This document shows, piece by piece, positions 10,076-20,539 of a DNA stretch of 64,000 nt. Made by a program: the position numbers and the translations under genes. The notes under the pieces were generated by a model. That model saw nothing but the letters and a program-made list of their open reading frames with translations. It was not told the DNA's origin and did no database searches. Numbering within the stretch: the first letter of the stretch is position 1; every line of letters starts with the position of its first letter. The DNA lies in the NCBI RefSeq assembly GCF_000754095.2, contig NZ_JQSG02000001.1, forward strand, positions 357,140-421,139, written 5' to 3'. This DNA is from Acidihalobacter prosperus (GTDB lineage Bacteria > Pseudomonadota > Gammaproteobacteria > DSM-5130 > Acidihalobacteraceae).

Positions 10076-11299
10076 ATGGACGAAGTGAAGACGCCGATAT
10101 ATTTGGACTATGCGGCGACGACGCCGGTGGACGGTCGAGTGGCGGACGTGATGTGCGGTTATCTGACGCGAGAGGGCGTGTACGGTAATCCGGCGTCGCG
10201 CAGCCACTGTTTTGGCTGGTCGGCGGAGGAAGCGGTGGAGCGCGCGCGCGCCGAGGTGGCGGGGCTGATCAATGCCGATCCCAAGGAGATCGTGTGGACC
10301 AGCGGCGCGACCGAGTCGGACAATCTTGCGATCAAGGGCGTGATGCATTTCTACGCGCGCAAGGGCCGGCACATGGTGACCAGCAAGACCGAGCACAAGG
10401 CGGTGCTGGACACCTGCCGGCAGCTTGAGCGCGAGGGCTGCGAGGTGACCTATCTCGATCCGGAGCCGAACGGCCTGATCGATCTGGGCAAGCTTGAGGC
10501 GGCGCTGCGCGAGGACACCGTGCTGGTGTCGCTGATGCACGTCAACAACGAGATCGGCGTGATTCAGGACCTTGAAGCCGTGAGCGCGCTGACCCGTGCG
10601 CGGGGCATCCTGCTGCATGTGGATGCCGCGCAGTCCGCCGGCAAGGTGCCGCTGGACGTGCAGGCCCTGGACATCGACCTGGCCAGTCTCTCGGGGCACA
10701 AGATGTACGGCCCCAAGGGCATTGGTGCGCTGTACGTGCGGCGCAAGCCGCGGGTGCGCCTGGAGGCGCAGATGCATGGCGGCGGGCACGAGCGCGGCAT
10801 GCGCTCGGGCACCCTGGCGACGCACCAGATCGTCGGCATGGGCGAGGCGGCGCGGCTGGCGCGCGAGGAGATGGGTGCCGACCTCGAGCGCATCCGCGGC
10901 CTGCGCGACCGGCTGTGGGCCGGGGTCAACGACCTCGAGGCCGTTTACCTCAACGGCGACCTGGCGCACGGCTACCCCGGCATTCTCAACGTCAGTTTTG
11001 CCTACGTCGAAGGCGAGAGCCTGCTGATGGCGCTCAAGGACCTGGCGGTCTCCTCCGGCTCGGCGTGCACCTCGGCGAGTCTTGAGCCGAGCTACGTGCT
11101 GCGCGCGCTGGGCCGGGACGACGAACTGGCGCACAGTTCCATCCGTTTCTCGATCGGGCGTTACACCACGGCTGCGGAGATCGACCACGCGATTGCCGAA
11201 GTGCGCCAGGCGGTGGGCAAGCTGCGCGAGCTTTCGCCGTTGTGGGAGATGTACCAGGACGGCGTGGATCTCAAGAGCATTCAATGGGCCGCCCACTGA
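10076..11299 (+). CDS. iscS: Cysteine desulfurase IscS
   Basis: IscS takes sulfur from cysteine using pyridoxal phosphate and hands it to IscU and other acceptors. The 407-residue protein has the PLP lysine K209 in [11 protein letters not shown] and the persulfide-forming cysteine C331 in [10 protein letters not shown]. The frame is open far upstream, but this overlaps iscR; the family begins near [16 protein letters not shown] 10076 has AGGGATGGA upstream; ATG 10064 is a possible alternative adding four residues. Second gene of the isc operon. Confidence 0.96.
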   Translation: MDEVKTPIYLDYAATTPVDGRVADVMCGYLTREGVYGNPASRSHCFGWSAEEAVERARAEVAGLINADPKEIVWTSGATESDNLAIKGVMHFYARKGRHMVTSKTEHKAVLDTCRQLEREGCEVTYLDPEPNGLIDLGKLEAALREDTVLVSLMHVNNEIGVIQDLEAVSALTRARGILLHVDAAQSAGKVPLDVQALDIDLASLSGHKMYGPKGIGALYVRRKPRVRLEAQMHGGGHERGMRSGTLATHQIVGMGEAARLAREEMGADLERIRGLRDRLWAGVNDLEAVYLNGDLAHGYPGILNVSFAYVEGESLLMALKDLAVSSGSACTSASLEPSYVLRALGRDDELAHSSIRFSIGRYTTAAEIDHAIAEVRQAVGKLRELSPLWEMYQDGVDLKSIQWAAH

Positions 11300-11333
11300 G
11301 GGCGGACGGACACGGGACACGGAGGACGCAAAG

Positions 11334-11741
11334 ATGGCATACAGCGACAAGGTAATCGATCACTACGAGAACCCGCGCAACGTGGGCACCCTGGACAAGG
11401 GCGACGCGAGCGTGGGCACGGGCATGGTAGGCGCGCCGGCGTGCGGCGACGTGATGAAGCTGCAGATCAAGGTCAACGCCGCGGGCGTGATCGAAGACGC
11501 CAAGTTCAAGACCTACGGCTGCGGTTCGGCGATCGCCAGCTCGAGCCTTCTGACCGAATGGGTCAAGGGCAAGACGCTGGCGGAGGCGGGCGAGATCAAG
11601 AACACGCAGATAGCCGAGGAACTGGCGCTGCCACCGGTGAAGATCCATTGCTCGGTGCTGGCGGAGGACGCCATCAAGGCCGCCATCGCCGACTACCAGG
11701 GCAAACAAAACGACAATAACCAGAACGCTCAGTCCGCTTGA
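11334..11741 (+). CDS. iscU: Fe-S cluster assembly scaffold IscU
   Basis: IscU is the scaffold on which the [2Fe-2S] cluster is built. At 135 residues it has all ligands at E. coli positions: C37, D39, C63, H105, C106, plus the LPPVK motif (99-103) recognised by the chaperone HscA. The frame extends upstream into iscS, but ATG 11334 with GGAGG-type ribosome site before it gives the usual N-terminus ([16 protein letters not shown]). The C-terminal tail is Asn/Gln-rich. Confidence 0.97.
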   Translation: MAYSDKVIDHYENPRNVGTLDKGDASVGTGMVGAPACGDVMKLQIKVNAAGVIEDAKFKTYGCGSAIASSSLLTEWVKGKTLAEAGEIKNTQIAEELALPPVKIHCSVLAEDAIKAAIADYQGKQNDNNQNAQSA

Positions 11742-11776
11742 TCGATGGCGTTGCGGATACGACGGAGGTGAAGTCT

Positions 11777-12100
11777 GTGGCGATTACCCTGACTGAGGCG
11801 GCGGCGAACCGCATGCGGACCTTCATGGAAAAACGCGGCAAGGGCGTGGGCGTGCGCCTGGGCGTGAAGACCACGGGGTGCTCCGGCATGGCTTATGTCA
11901 TGGAGTTCGCCGATGCGCTTGATGAAGGCGACGAGGTCTTCGACGATCACGGCGTCAAGATCGTGATCAATGCCAAGAGCCTGGTTTATCTCGATGGGAC
12001 CGAACTGGACTACGTCCGCGAGGGCCTCAACGAAGGCTTCAAGTTCAGCAACCCGAACGAGAAGAACCGCTGCGGCTGCGGCGAAAGCTTCAATGTCTGA
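11777..12100 (+). CDS. iscA: Iron-sulfur cluster assembly protein IscA
   Basis: An A-type carrier or iron donor of the isc pathway. From GTG 11777 it is 107 residues, exactly the E. coli length, with the three conserved cysteines C35, C99 and C101 (CGCGESF). An ACGGAGG ribosome site at 11762-11768 is placed correctly for GTG 11777. A longer reading from 11738, overlapping the iscU stop codon, would add 13 residues with no match to the family, so I reject it. Confidence 0.93.
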   Translation: MAITLTEAAANRMRTFMEKRGKGVGVRLGVKTTGCSGMAYVMEFADALDEGDEVFDDHGVKIVINAKSLVYLDGTELDYVREGLNEGFKFSNPNEKNRCGCGESFNV

Positions 12101-12115
12101 TGGCGGATTGGCACG

Positions 12116-12667
12116 ATGGCGCTGAGCGGGCTCGATCTGGGACGCGACTATTTCGAACTGTTCGGCCAGTCGCGCGCCTTTGATGTCGATGCCGGAGCGC
12201 TGGATACCCGCTACCGCGAACTCCAGGCTTTGTATCATCCAGACCGTCATGCCGGCGGCGAGGCGCGCGACCGCCGCCTTGCCGTGCAGGCATCGGCTTG
12301 GGTCAACGAGGCCTACCAGACTTTGAAGGAGCCGGGTCGACGCGCGCGTTATCTGCTGGAGCTCGCGGGCGTGTCTTTCGACGACGAGCGCGATACGACC
12401 GCGGATCCGGATTTCCTGATGCGCCAGATGGCCCTGCGCGAAGCGCTGGCCGAAACCGCGCAAGCGTCCGAGCCATTGTTCGCCCTGGAAGATCTGATGC
12501 GCGAGTTGCGTAGCGAACGGGACGGACTGTACACAAGCTTCGCTGCAGCCTATGCCACGGGCCGCCTGGAGGACGCCAAGCGTACCGTTCTGCAGTTGCG
12601 TTTCTATGCACGCCTGCTCGACGAGGCCAACCGTATGGCCGAGCGCTTGGAAGACCAGGGCGACTGA
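12116..12667 (+). CDS. hscB: Co-chaperone HscB (J protein)
   Basis: HscB brings IscU to the Hsp70 HscA and stimulates its ATPase. The 183-residue protein has an N-terminal J domain with the HPD motif at 41-43 (YHPDRH), and a C-terminal three-helix IscU-binding domain (about 100-175). It is somewhat longer than E. coli HscB (171). It precedes hscA in the operon. Confidence 0.95.
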   Translation: MALSGLDLGRDYFELFGQSRAFDVDAGALDTRYRELQALYHPDRHAGGEARDRRLAVQASAWVNEAYQTLKEPGRRARYLLELAGVSFDDERDTTADPDFLMRQMALREALAETAQASEPLFALEDLMRELRSERDGLYTSFAAAYATGRLEDAKRTVLQLRFYARLLDEANRMAERLEDQGD

Positions 12668-12702
12668 ATCCAATCACCCGAAGCGACAGAAATCACCTAG
12701 CC

Positions 12703-14574
12703 ATGTCATTACTGCAGATCGCCGAACCCGGCATGTCGACCGCGCCCCACGCCCACCGTCTGGCGGCGGGCATCGATCTTGGAACCACCAATTCCCTGGT
12801 GGCCTCGGTGCGCAGCGGCGTAGCCGAGACGCTCGCCGACGAAGCAGGGCGGCATATCCTGCCCTCGGTGGTGCGTTACCGCGCCGACGGCGAGCCGATC
12901 GTCGGCGCCGCCGCGAAGATGGATGCCGCGGACGACCCGCTCAACACCCTGGCTTCGATCAAACGCCTGATGGGGCGTGGCGTTGACGACCTCAAGACGC
13001 TTGCCGGCCATGTACCTTACCGGTTTGCACCGGGCGAATCGGTGGTGCCGAGAATACGCACCGACGCCGGTGACGTGACGGCCGTCGAGGTTTCCGCCGA
13101 GATCCTGCGCAGCTTGCGTGCGCGCGCCGAAGCGGCGTTGGGTGGCGAACTCGCCGGCGTCGTGATCACGGTGCCGGCCTATTTCGATGACGCGCAGCGC
13201 CAGGCGACCAAGGACGCGGCACGGCTGGCGGGGCTCAATGTATTTCGTTTGCTGAACGAACCCACCGCTGCCGCGGTGGCTTATGGCCTGGATCAGGGCG
13301 GGGACGGCCTGATCGCGGTCTACGATCTGGGTGGCGGCACCTTCGACATTTCCATCCTGCGCCTCAATCGAGGCGTTTTCGAGGTGCTGGCCACCGGCGG
13401 CGACAGCGCACTCGGCGGCGACGATTTCGATCGAGAAATTGCCGCCTGGATCATGGCGGAAGCCGGTCTTGGGGGCGATGCGGATCATCGGACCATGCGT
13501 CGCCTGATGCGCGAGGCTTGTGCCGCCAAGGAAGCGTTGACGGAAGTCGAAAGCGTTGGGATCACGCTCGATCTGGGCGATGAGCGTCACTGGCAGGGGC
13601 ATCTGACCCGCGAGCAACTCGACACCCTGCTCGACCCGCTGATCCAGAAGACACTCGCGGCCTGCCGCCGCGCACTGCGCGATGCCGGCGTTGAACGCGA
13701 GGCGATCGGCGACGTGGTCATGGTGGGCGGTTCGACCCGAGTGCCCCGTGTGCGCGAACGCGTCGCATCGTTCTTCGGGCGCGCGCCCCGCGTGGACATC
13801 GACCCGGACAAGGTGGTGGCCGTGGGTGCGGCGATCCAGGCCGACGTCCTGGCGGGCAACAAGCCCGACGGCGAACTGCTATTGCTGGATGTGATCCCGC
13901 TGTCGCTGGGTATCGAAACCATGGGCGGGCTGGTCGAGAAAATCATTCCCCGCAACACCACGATTCCGGTGGCGCGCGCGCAGGAATTCACCACCTTCAA
14001 GGACGGCCAGGGCGCGATGGCGATCCACGTGCTGCAGGGCGAACGCGAACTCGTAGACGATTGTCGCTCGCTGGCCCGCTTCGTACTGTCCGGTCTGCCA
14101 CCGATGGTCGCCGGTGCACCGCGCATCCGCGTGACATTCCAGGTCGACGCGGACGGTCTGGTCGGCGTGACCGCCGAGGAACTGACCAGCGGCGTTCAGG
14201 CCGGCGTCGAGATCAAGCCTTCCTACGGACTGGAGGAGGAGGAAATCGAACGCATGCTCAGAGCCTCGATCGAGCATGCGCGAGACGACATGCTCGCGCG
14301 CCGGCTGCGCGAGGAGCAGGTCGAGGCGGATCGGGTCATCGAGGCGCTTGACGCGGCCTTGGCGACAGACGGCGAGCGCCTGCTATCCGAGCACGAACGT
14401 ACCGTCATTCTGTCGGCTAGAGAGGCGCTCGTGCGCTGCCGTGATAGCGGCGATCCGGAGGCCATCCGCAGCGCCATCGAGGCAGTCGAGCACGCCAGCA
14501 GCGATTTCGTCGCAAGACGTATGGATACGGCGATCAGCAGTGCCATGTCCGGGCACCGCGTCGACGAATTTTGA
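12703..14574 (+). CDS. hscA: Hsp70-type chaperone HscA
   Basis: HscA is the specialised Hsp70 that releases clusters from IscU. The 623-residue protein has the ATPase signatures [12 protein letters not shown] (about 22-33), [12 protein letters not shown] (about 206-217) and [14 protein letters not shown] (about 340-353), followed by the substrate-binding beta-sandwich ([14 protein letters not shown]) and a helical lid rich in Glu/Arg. Gene position between hscB and fdx distinguishes it from DnaK. Start at ATG 12703. Confidence 0.96.
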   Translation: MSLLQIAEPGMSTAPHAHRLAAGIDLGTTNSLVASVRSGVAETLADEAGRHILPSVVRYRADGEPIVGAAAKMDAADDPLNTLASIKRLMGRGVDDLKTLAGHVPYRFAPGESVVPRIRTDAGDVTAVEVSAEILRSLRARAEAALGGELAGVVITVPAYFDDAQRQATKDAARLAGLNVFRLLNEPTAAAVAYGLDQGGDGLIAVYDLGGGTFDISILRLNRGVFEVLATGGDSALGGDDFDREIAAWIMAEAGLGGDADHRTMRRLMREACAAKEALTEVESVGITLDLGDERHWQGHLTREQLDTLLDPLIQKTLAACRRALRDAGVEREAIGDVVMVGGSTRVPRVRERVASFFGRAPRVDIDPDKVVAVGAAIQADVLAGNKPDGELLLLDVIPLSLGIETMGGLVEKIIPRNTTIPVARAQEFTTFKDGQGAMAIHVLQGERELVDDCRSLARFVLSGLPPMVAGAPRIRVTFQVDADGLVGVTAEELTSGVQAGVEIKPSYGLEEEEIERMLRASIEHARDDMLARRLREEQVEADRVIEALDAALATDGERLLSEHERTVILSAREALVRCRDSGDPEAIRSAIEAVEHASSDFVARRMDTAISSAMSGHRVDEF

Positions 14575-14622
14575 CCAATGGCGGCCGCCAACGCGGCCGC
14601 AACAGGGGGCTTAGGAGATCAC

Positions 14623-14961
14623 ATGCCGCGTATTACCTTTTTGCCGCACAGCACGCTCTGCCCGGAGGGCAAGGTGATTGAAGTCGCTGCCGGCACGTCC
14701 ATTTGCGATGCCGCGCTTGGCCACGGCATCGAAATCGAACATGCCTGCGAGAAGGCCTGCGCCTGTACGACCTGCCACGTCTATGTGCGCAAGGGTATGG
14801 ATTCGCTCAACGAGCCCACCGAAGACGAGGAGGATATGCTCGACAAGGCCTGGGGGCTCGAACCCGATTCGCGGCTGAGTTGCCAGAGTGTGGTCGGCGA
14901 TGAGGATCTCGAGATCGAGATTCCGCGCTACACCATCAATCTGGTTTCCGAAAACCACTGA
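14623..14961 (+). CDS. fdx: ISC-type [2Fe-2S] ferredoxin
   Basis: This ferredoxin donates electrons for cluster assembly. At 112 residues it has ligands C42, C48, C51 and C87, matching E. coli Fdx numbering, plus an extra cysteine C46 between them. ATG 14623 has AGGAGA just before it. An in-frame ATG at 14578 would add 15 low-complexity residues over a GCGGCCGC-rich spacer and is unlikely. Confidence 0.95.
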   Translation: MPRITFLPHSTLCPEGKVIEVAAGTSICDAALGHGIEIEHACEKACACTTCHVYVRKGMDSLNEPTEDEEDMLDKAWGLEPDSRLSCQSVVGDEDLEIEIPRYTINLVSENH

Positions 14962-14979
14962 CGGACGAGGTTGGCGCCG

Positions 14980-15180
14980 ATGACGCTGAGCTGGAAGGAC
15001 ACGCTGGAGATCGCGATTGCGCTGGACGAAGCCCATCCGGACGTCGATCCTCGCTATGTGCGCTTCACCGATCTGCACGCCTGGGTTTGCGATCTGGATG
15101 GGTTCGAAGACAATCCCGAGCATTCGAATGAGCGTATTCTGGAGGCCATTCAGATGGCCTGGCTGGAAGAGCGTGGCTAG
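14980..15180 (+). CDS. iscX: Fe-S assembly regulator IscX
   Basis: IscX is a small acidic protein that binds IscS and iron and moderates cluster assembly. The 66-residue product (E. coli length 66) has the family pattern SWKDTLEIAIALDEAHPDVDP and the acidic C-terminus. ATG 14980 is preceded by GACGAGG at 14964-14970. It is the last gene of the isc operon, with a strong hairpin 50 bases downstream. Confidence 0.94.
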   Translation: MTLSWKDTLEIAIALDEAHPDVDPRYVRFTDLHAWVCDLDGFEDNPEHSNERILEAIQMAWLEERG

Positions 15181-15231
15181 TGCGTTGTCAGGGTGGCTTG
15201 ACAGCGAGTAAACTTACCGCCCCTATGGGCA

Positions 15232-15262
15232 CGAAGAACCCGCGCCAGACGCGGGTTCTTCG
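15232..15262 (+). terminator. Hairpin after isc operon
   Basis: A perfect 13-bp stem (CGAAGAACCCGCG at 15232-15244 and its complement at 15250-15262) has loop CCAGA. It lies between iscX and ndk. The following bases (CATGGGTATACG) are not T-rich, so it is terminator-like rather than a textbook intrinsic terminator. Confidence 0.65.
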
Positions 15263-15339
15263 CATGGGTATACGATAGACGGCGACAAACTTTATGGCGT
15301 CTAGCAAGTTATTTATCGACAAAAGGGAGTATCGAATCA

Positions 15340-15771
15340 ATGGCGGTTGAACGTACGCTATCCATCATCAAGCCTGATGCGGTGGCCAAGAACATCATCG
15401 GCGAAATCTATAGCCGTTTTGAGCGCGCCGGACTGAAAATCGTTGCCGCCCGTATGCTGCACCTGTCGCGCGAGCAGGCCGAGGCATTCTATGCCGTGCA
15501 CAAGGAACGTCCCTTCTTCAAGGATCTGGTCGACTTCATGATTTCCGGGCCGGTGATGGTGCAGGCGCTCGAGGGCGAGAATGCCGTCGCCCGTCATCGC
15601 GAGATCATGGGCGCCACCGATCCCAAGCAGGCCGAGCCGGGCACGATTCGCGCCGATTTCGCCGATTCGATCGACGAGAATGCGGTGCATGGTTCGGATG
15701 CCGTCGAGACGGCGACCCAGGAAGTGAATTTCTTCTTCGGTCCGGATGAACTCTGCGCGCGGACGCGCTGA
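15340..15771 (+). CDS. ndk: Nucleoside diphosphate kinase
   Basis: Ndk moves the gamma phosphate between nucleoside triphosphates and diphosphates through a phosphohistidine. The 143-residue protein carries the catalytic H117 in [12 protein letters not shown] and the N-terminal [12 protein letters not shown]. Start at ATG 15340 with AAGGGAG upstream. It is followed 9 bases later by rlmN. Confidence 0.97.
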   Translation: MAVERTLSIIKPDAVAKNIIGEIYSRFERAGLKIVAARMLHLSREQAEAFYAVHKERPFFKDLVDFMISGPVMVQALEGENAVARHREIMGATDPKQAEPGTIRADFADSIDENAVHGSDAVETATQEVNFFFGPDELCARTR

Positions 15772-15780
15772 GTCACTGCC

Positions 15781-16890
15781 ATGTCGCCTGACGCGAAAAC
15801 CAATCTGCTGGGTTTGCCCCGACAAGCGCTCGAAGCCTATTTCGGCGAGCGGGGCGAGGCCCCGTTTCGCGCGCGTCAGGTGATGAAGTGGATGCATCAT
15901 CATGGTGTCGCCGACTTCGCGGAAATGACCGATCTGGCCAAGGCCCTGCGCCTGCGTCTTGCCGGCGAGGCGCAGGTGCGGGCACCGGAAGTGGTGATGG
16001 AGCAGGCATCCGCAGATGGGACCCGCAAATGGCTGCTGCGCTTGGATGACGGCAATTGCATCGAAACCGTGTTCATCCCGGATGACGGTCGTGGGACCCT
16101 GTGCGTCTCATCGCAGGTTGGCTGTGCGCTCGACTGCACCTTCTGTTCCACCGCGCGTCAGGGTTTCAACCGTAACCTCAGTGCCGCTGAGATCGTCGCG
16201 CAGCTGTGGGTGGCCAAGCGGCATCTGCAGCCCGATCCAGGCCGCTCGCGCGTGATCACGAACGTGGTGCTGATGGGTATGGGCGAGCCGCTGCTCAATT
16301 ACGATGCGGTCATCGACGCGATGGATCTGATGATGGACGATCTGGCCTATGGTCTCGGCAAGCGACGTGTCACGCTGAGCACCTCCGGCGTGATCCCGGC
16401 GATGGACCGTCTCAAGGACCGTCTCGACGTGAGTCTCGCGGTATCACTGCATGCACCCAACGACGCGTTGCGCGACCAGCTGGTGCCGCTCAACCGCAAG
16501 TACCCGATTGCGGATCTGCTGGCGGCTTGCCGCCGTTTCGTCGAGGGCAAGAAGCACAAGCAGCGGGTAACCTTCGAATACGTCATGCTCAAGGGTGTCA
16601 ACGATAGTCCCGAGCATGCCCGCGAACTCGTACGCCTGCTGCACGACGTGCCGTCGAAGGTCAATCTCATCCCGTTCAATCCGTTTCCGGAAACGCGATT
16701 CACGCGCTCGGACCCACAAACGATCGATCGCTTCCGCGACATCCTGATCGCCGCAGGCCTGACCACGATTACCCGCAAGACGCGGGGTGACGACATCGAT
16801 GCCGCCTGCGGTCAGCTGGCCGGGAAGGTGCAGGATCGCAGCCGCCGCGCCTTGCGCTTTGCGCGCCTGGAACAGGATCTGACCGTATGA
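15781..16890 (+). CDS. rlmN: Dual-specificity 23S rRNA/tRNA adenine-C2 methyltransferase RlmN
   Basis: A radical-SAM enzyme that methylates A2503 of 23S rRNA and A37 of some tRNAs. The 369-residue protein binds its 4Fe-4S cluster through C115, C119 and C122 (CALDCTFC), with [15 protein letters not shown] for SAM binding and a C-terminal cysteine in DAACGQL that fits the methyl-transfer role. It overlaps pilW by 4 bases (ATGA). Confidence 0.96.
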   Translation: MSPDAKTNLLGLPRQALEAYFGERGEAPFRARQVMKWMHHHGVADFAEMTDLAKALRLRLAGEAQVRAPEVVMEQASADGTRKWLLRLDDGNCIETVFIPDDGRGTLCVSSQVGCALDCTFCSTARQGFNRNLSAAEIVAQLWVAKRHLQPDPGRSRVITNVVLMGMGEPLLNYDAVIDAMDLMMDDLAYGLGKRRVTLSTSGVIPAMDRLKDRLDVSLAVSLHAPNDALRDQLVPLNRKYPIADLLAACRRFVEGKKHKQRVTFEYVMLKGVNDSPEHARELVRLLHDVPSKVNLIPFNPFPETRFTRSDPQTIDRFRDILIAAGLTTITRKTRGDDIDAACGQLAGKVQDRSRRALRFARLEQDLTV

Positions 16891-17654
16891 GATATGGCCT
16901 CGCTCGGATTCGCCCATTCCTGATCATCACCGCCTTGGCGACGCTTGCCGGATGTGCGACCTCGCCGCAGGAGCGCAAGGCGGAGGCCCAGCAGCATCGG
17001 GCTGCCGTGCTCAACGCACAGCTCGGCATCGATTACATGCAGACGGGCAATCTTAAGCTGGCCGACGAAAAGCTCAAGCGCGCCCTGAGCCAGGACCCCA
17101 ATTCTTCCGTCGTGCGCAACGCCTATGCCCTGCTGATGCAGCGCCTGGGGCGCAACGACGAGGCCGAGGAGAACTTTTCCAAGGCCGTGGCGCTCAAGCC
17201 CAACGACGGCGACGTGCACAACAATTTCGGCGTCTTCCTCTGCGAGCAGGAGCATTACACCCGAGCTTACGCGCAGTTCAAGGACGCCTGGAGCAATCCG
17301 CTATACAACACGCCCGAATACGCCTACGCCAATGCCGGCGTCTGCGCCGTGCGCCAGGGTGACAAGAAGCTGGCCGAACAACGCTTCGAACAGGCGCTCA
17401 AGGTACAGCCGGGTTTCGCGCCAGCCTTGTATCAATTGGCAAAACTGGCTTCGGAGCAAGGTGACAACCAGAAGGCAGACGCCTATCTGGGACGCATCAC
17501 CGGCGAGGCGCGCTATACGCCGGATATCCTTGCCCTGTGCCTCAAGGTCAAGCGCGAGGTGGGTGATATGAACGGGGCAGCCGACTGCGCACGCGATCTG
17601 TACCGCATGTTCCCCAATTCGCCGCAGGCACGCGCCCTGCTGCAAAATCAGTGA
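16887..17654 (+). CDS. pilW: Type IV pilus biogenesis lipoprotein PilW/PilF (TPR)
   Basis: PilW/PilF is the outer-membrane pilotin that helps the secretin PilQ assemble. The 255-residue protein has a lipoprotein signal ending in the lipobox LAGC (cysteine at about 22), then about six tetratricopeptide repeats ([22 protein letters not shown] and similar). The slot between rlmN and rodZ is the classical one in Gammaproteobacteria. No other pilus genes are in the window. Confidence 0.88.
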   Translation: MRYGLARIRPFLIITALATLAGCATSPQERKAEAQQHRAAVLNAQLGIDYMQTGNLKLADEKLKRALSQDPNSSVVRNAYALLMQRLGRNDEAEENFSKAVALKPNDGDVHNNFGVFLCEQEHYTRAYAQFKDAWSNPLYNTPEYAYANAGVCAVRQGDKKLAEQRFEQALKVQPGFAPALYQLAKLASEQGDNQKADAYLGRITGEARYTPDILALCLKVKREVGDMNGAADCARDLYRMFPNSPQARALLQNQ

Positions 17655-17658
17655 CGAC

Positions 17659-18585
17659 ATGGATGACGAACGCAACCAGCCGTTACCAGAATCTCAGGCC
17701 CGGCACGAGCCGATAGGCACGCGTCTGCGTCTGCGCCGCGAGGCGCTGGACCTGCGTATTGAAGACGTTGCCCGACACCTGCATCTCGACACCAGCGTCG
17801 TGCGGGCCCTGGAATCGGACGACTTTGACGCGTTGCCCGGCCCGGCCTATATCAAGGGTTATTTGCGAGCCTACGGGCAATTGCTCGAACTCGATGTGCG
17901 GGTACTCATCGATGCCTACCGGGCTCAGGCTCATCCTGCCGAGCCGGAGCTGAAGCCGGCGGTGGAGATGAACGACCGCATGGCCTTGCGCGGACGTGTC
18001 TATGCCTTCGGCAGTGCGATCGCGCTGGTCTTGATCCTGCTCGCAGCCTGGTGGTATACCCACGACCAATCAATTGATACGAACCCGCCGGTCGCCGAAC
18101 ATTCGAGCGCGTCGGGCACCGCCGCGCCGGCCGCGCCCACGCCTGCCATCGCCCCGACGCTACCGTTGCCGACGACGGCAACGGCACCGACAGCCTCGAC
18201 CACGGCGATGCCGCAGACGGCCACCGTGCCGATTCCACCCAGCGTCTCTCCGTCACCGGCCGTAGTCGCCGGCGAAACCGCGGCACCATCGGCCGCCACA
18301 CCGGCCGGACAGGCGCGGCTGCAGCTGAACCTCACGCATCGGAGCTGGGTCCAAGTCGACGATGCCAAGGGACAACAGCTGGTGTATGGCTTACTCGATG
18401 CCGGCACTCATCGCCTGCTGACTGGCAGCGCGCCGTTTTCCGTGTTCTTGGGCTACGCGCAGGGCGTGCAACTGAGCATCGATGGACAGCGCGTGGATAT
18501 CGCCCCGCATATCCGCGCCAACCACACCGCGAGATTCAAGGTGTCGGTGCCGTCCGATGCCGGCGGTACCGGAACGAGCCCTTAA
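17659..18585 (+). CDS. rodZ: Cytoskeletal protein RodZ
   Basis: RodZ links MreB to the cell wall machinery. The 308-residue protein has an N-terminal helix-turn-helix (about 15-80, [18 protein letters not shown]), one membrane segment at about 114-132, a long low-complexity Ala/Pro/Thr linker (about 140-215) and a C-terminal periplasmic DUF4115 domain ([16 protein letters not shown]). In many relatives ispG comes next; here hisS follows after 17 bases. Confidence 0.9.
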   Translation: MDDERNQPLPESQARHEPIGTRLRLRREALDLRIEDVARHLHLDTSVVRALESDDFDALPGPAYIKGYLRAYGQLLELDVRVLIDAYRAQAHPAEPELKPAVEMNDRMALRGRVYAFGSAIALVLILLAAWWYTHDQSIDTNPPVAEHSSASGTAAPAAPTPAIAPTLPLPTTATAPTASTTAMPQTATVPIPPSVSPSPAVVAGETAAPSAATPAGQARLQLNLTHRSWVQVDDAKGQQLVYGLLDAGTHRLLTGSAPFSVFLGYAQGVQLSIDGQRVDIAPHIRANHTARFKVSVPSDAGGTGTSP

Positions 18586-18602
18586 AACACGAAAGGAATC
18601 CC

Positions 18603-19892
18603 ATGGGCGAGCGCATACAATCCATTCGCGGGATGCATGACATCCTGCCCGAGCAGGCCTCGGCCTGGCGCCACCTTGAAGCCGCCGCGCAACGCGTGGT
18701 CGATGCATACGGTTATCGCCAGATCCGCCTGCCGATCGTCGAGAAGAGCGAACTGTTCGCGCGCTCGATCGGCGAGGTGACCGACATCGTCGAAAAAGAG
18801 ATGTACACCTTTGCGGACCGCAACGGCGAATCGCTGAGCCTGCGTCCCGAGGGCACGGCGGGCTGCGTGCGTGCCGGTATCGAACACGGTTTTCTGCACA
18901 ATCAGCTCAATCGCCTGTGGTACGTGGGGCCGATGTTCCGGCACGAGCGCCCGCAGAAGGGGCGCTATCGCCAGTTCCACCAGCTAGGCGTCGAGGCCTA
19001 CGGCATGGCTGGCCCCGACATAGACGCCGAGGTCATTCTGCTCAGCGCGCGGCTTTGGCGCGAACTCGGCCTGCGCGGCCTGCGCCTCGAAATCAACTCG
19101 TTGGGCAGTCTTGAAGCGCGCATGCGCTACCGCGAGACGCTGACCACCTACCTGCGCAATCATCTCGATGCGCTCGACGATGACAGTCGCAGGCGGCTCG
19201 ACAGCAACCCGCTGCGCATACTGGACAGCAAGGACGCGGACACGCGCGCCGTGCTGGCCGACGCGCCGAGCCTGCTGGACGCGCTCGACGAGGAAAGTCG
19301 TCGGCATTTCGACGGCCTGCGCAGGCTGTTGGACGACAACGGCGTCGCCTACGAGATCAACCCAAGGCTGGTTCGCGGCCTGGATTACTATTCGCGCACC
19401 GTGTTCGAGTGGGTCACCGACGATCTCGGTGCGCAGGGCACGGTCTGTGCCGGCGGGCGCTATGACGGTCTGATCCCGCAACTGGGCGGCAGGCCGACGC
19501 CGGCATGCGGTTTCGCTATGGGCCTGGAGCGCCTGTTGGCATTGCTCGAATCCCAGGGATTGTTGCCGCCGGAGGAGACTCCGGACGTGTACTGCCTGAG
19601 TCTGGGCGAGGACGCGCGCGCCGTCGCGATGCGCCTGATGGAGTCGCTGCGCGAGGCTGCGCCGTCTTTGCGCGTGCTGACGCACTGTGGTGAGGGCAAT
19701 CTCAAGGCCCAGCTCAAGCGTGCTGACAAGTATGGCGCCCGCGTGGCGGTGATTCTCGGCGAGGATGAACTGCGCGACGCTACGGCGACGCTCAAGCCGT
19801 TGCAGGGCGAACAGCCCCAGCAACGTGTGACGCAAACCGAACTGGTGACGAATTTGTTGGCGCTGTGCGCGAAGGAGAACACGGTTTCATGA
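18603..19892 (+). CDS. hisS: Histidyl-tRNA synthetase
   Basis: A class II aminoacyl-tRNA synthetase. The 429-residue protein opens with [14 protein letters not shown]. Motif 2 is seen in [24 protein letters not shown] (about 104-126), the histidine-binding signature in [13 protein letters not shown] (about 257-269), then GGRYDGL and a C-terminal anticodon-binding domain. It overlaps the next gene by 4 bases. Confidence 0.97.
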   Translation: MGERIQSIRGMHDILPEQASAWRHLEAAAQRVVDAYGYRQIRLPIVEKSELFARSIGEVTDIVEKEMYTFADRNGESLSLRPEGTAGCVRAGIEHGFLHNQLNRLWYVGPMFRHERPQKGRYRQFHQLGVEAYGMAGPDIDAEVILLSARLWRELGLRGLRLEINSLGSLEARMRYRETLTTYLRNHLDALDDDSRRRLDSNPLRILDSKDADTRAVLADAPSLLDALDEESRRHFDGLRRLLDDNGVAYEINPRLVRGLDYYSRTVFEWVTDDLGAQGTVCAGGRYDGLIPQLGGRPTPACGFAMGLERLLALLESQGLLPPEETPDVYCLSLGEDARAVAMRLMESLREAAPSLRVLTHCGEGNLKAQLKRADKYGARVAVILGEDELRDATATLKPLQGEQPQQRVTQTELVTNLLALCAKENTVS

Positions 19893-20539
19893 CGGCATAC
19901 CACGTGGAAGACGAGGAACTCGAGGCGGCCAAGCACTGGTGGCGACGCTATGGCCGATGGCTGGCGCTGGCGGCGGTGGCCGGGCTGATCGGGTTCTTCG
20001 CCTGGAAGGGCTGGGCCTATTATCAGGCGCGCGAAGACAAGAAGGCTTCCGCGCTGTACAGCCAAATGCTGTCTGCCAATCGACAGCACCAGGACAAGCG
20101 GTGGCCGGGACAGGCCGTGGATTTGATCAAACGTTTCAGTGGCACGCCTTACGCGTCCCTGGCAGCCTTCATGCTGGCCAAACAGGCGGTCATGGACGGT
20201 CATCTCGACCAGGCTGCCGAACGGCTTCGCTGGGTGGTGGACCACGGCTCGCAAAAAGCGTTGCGTGAACTGGCTGCGCTGCGCCTTGCGCGCGTCCTGA
20301 TAGCGGATAAAAAGCCCGATGAGGCGCTTAAGCTGCTTTCCAGCGGCTTCGGCGAGGCCTATCTACCTTTGACCCAATCGCTCAGAGGCGATGCCTGGCT
20401 GGCCAAGGGCGAGCGGCAAAAGGCACGTAACGCCTATGAAGAAGCGTTGGCGGGCGCCCAGGCCATGGGGCTACCGACGCGCGACCTCGAAATGAAACTC
20501 GATGCATTGCCGGCGCCGGCGGCTCAGGGAGGCAAATGA
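19889..20539 (+). CDS. yfgM: YfgM family tetratricopeptide protein
   Basis: YfgM is an inner-membrane, periplasm-facing TPR protein that in E. coli associates with SecYEG and chaperones. The 216-residue product has a cytoplasmic N-terminus ([20 protein letters not shown]), a membrane helix at about 25-44, and TPR-like helices after it. ATG 19889 overlaps the hisS stop codon, which beats an upstream in-frame GTG at 19865. It overlaps bamB by 4 bases. Confidence 0.88.
   Translation: MTAYHVEDEELEAAKHWWRRYGRWLALAAVAGLIGFFAWKGWAYYQAREDKKASALYSQMLSANRQHQDKRWPGQAVDLIKRFSGTPYASLAAFMLAKQAVMDGHLDQAAERLRWVVDHGSQKALRELAALRLARVLIADKKPDEALKLLSSGFGEAYLPLTQSLRGDAWLAKGERQKARNAYEEALAGAQAMGLPTRDLEMKLDALPAPAAQGGK

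Noticed and set aside
14578-14622. Longer fdx start with GGCCGC-rich leader
   Set aside because: Fifteen low-complexity residues not found in the family, while ATG 14623 has AGGAGA just ahead.
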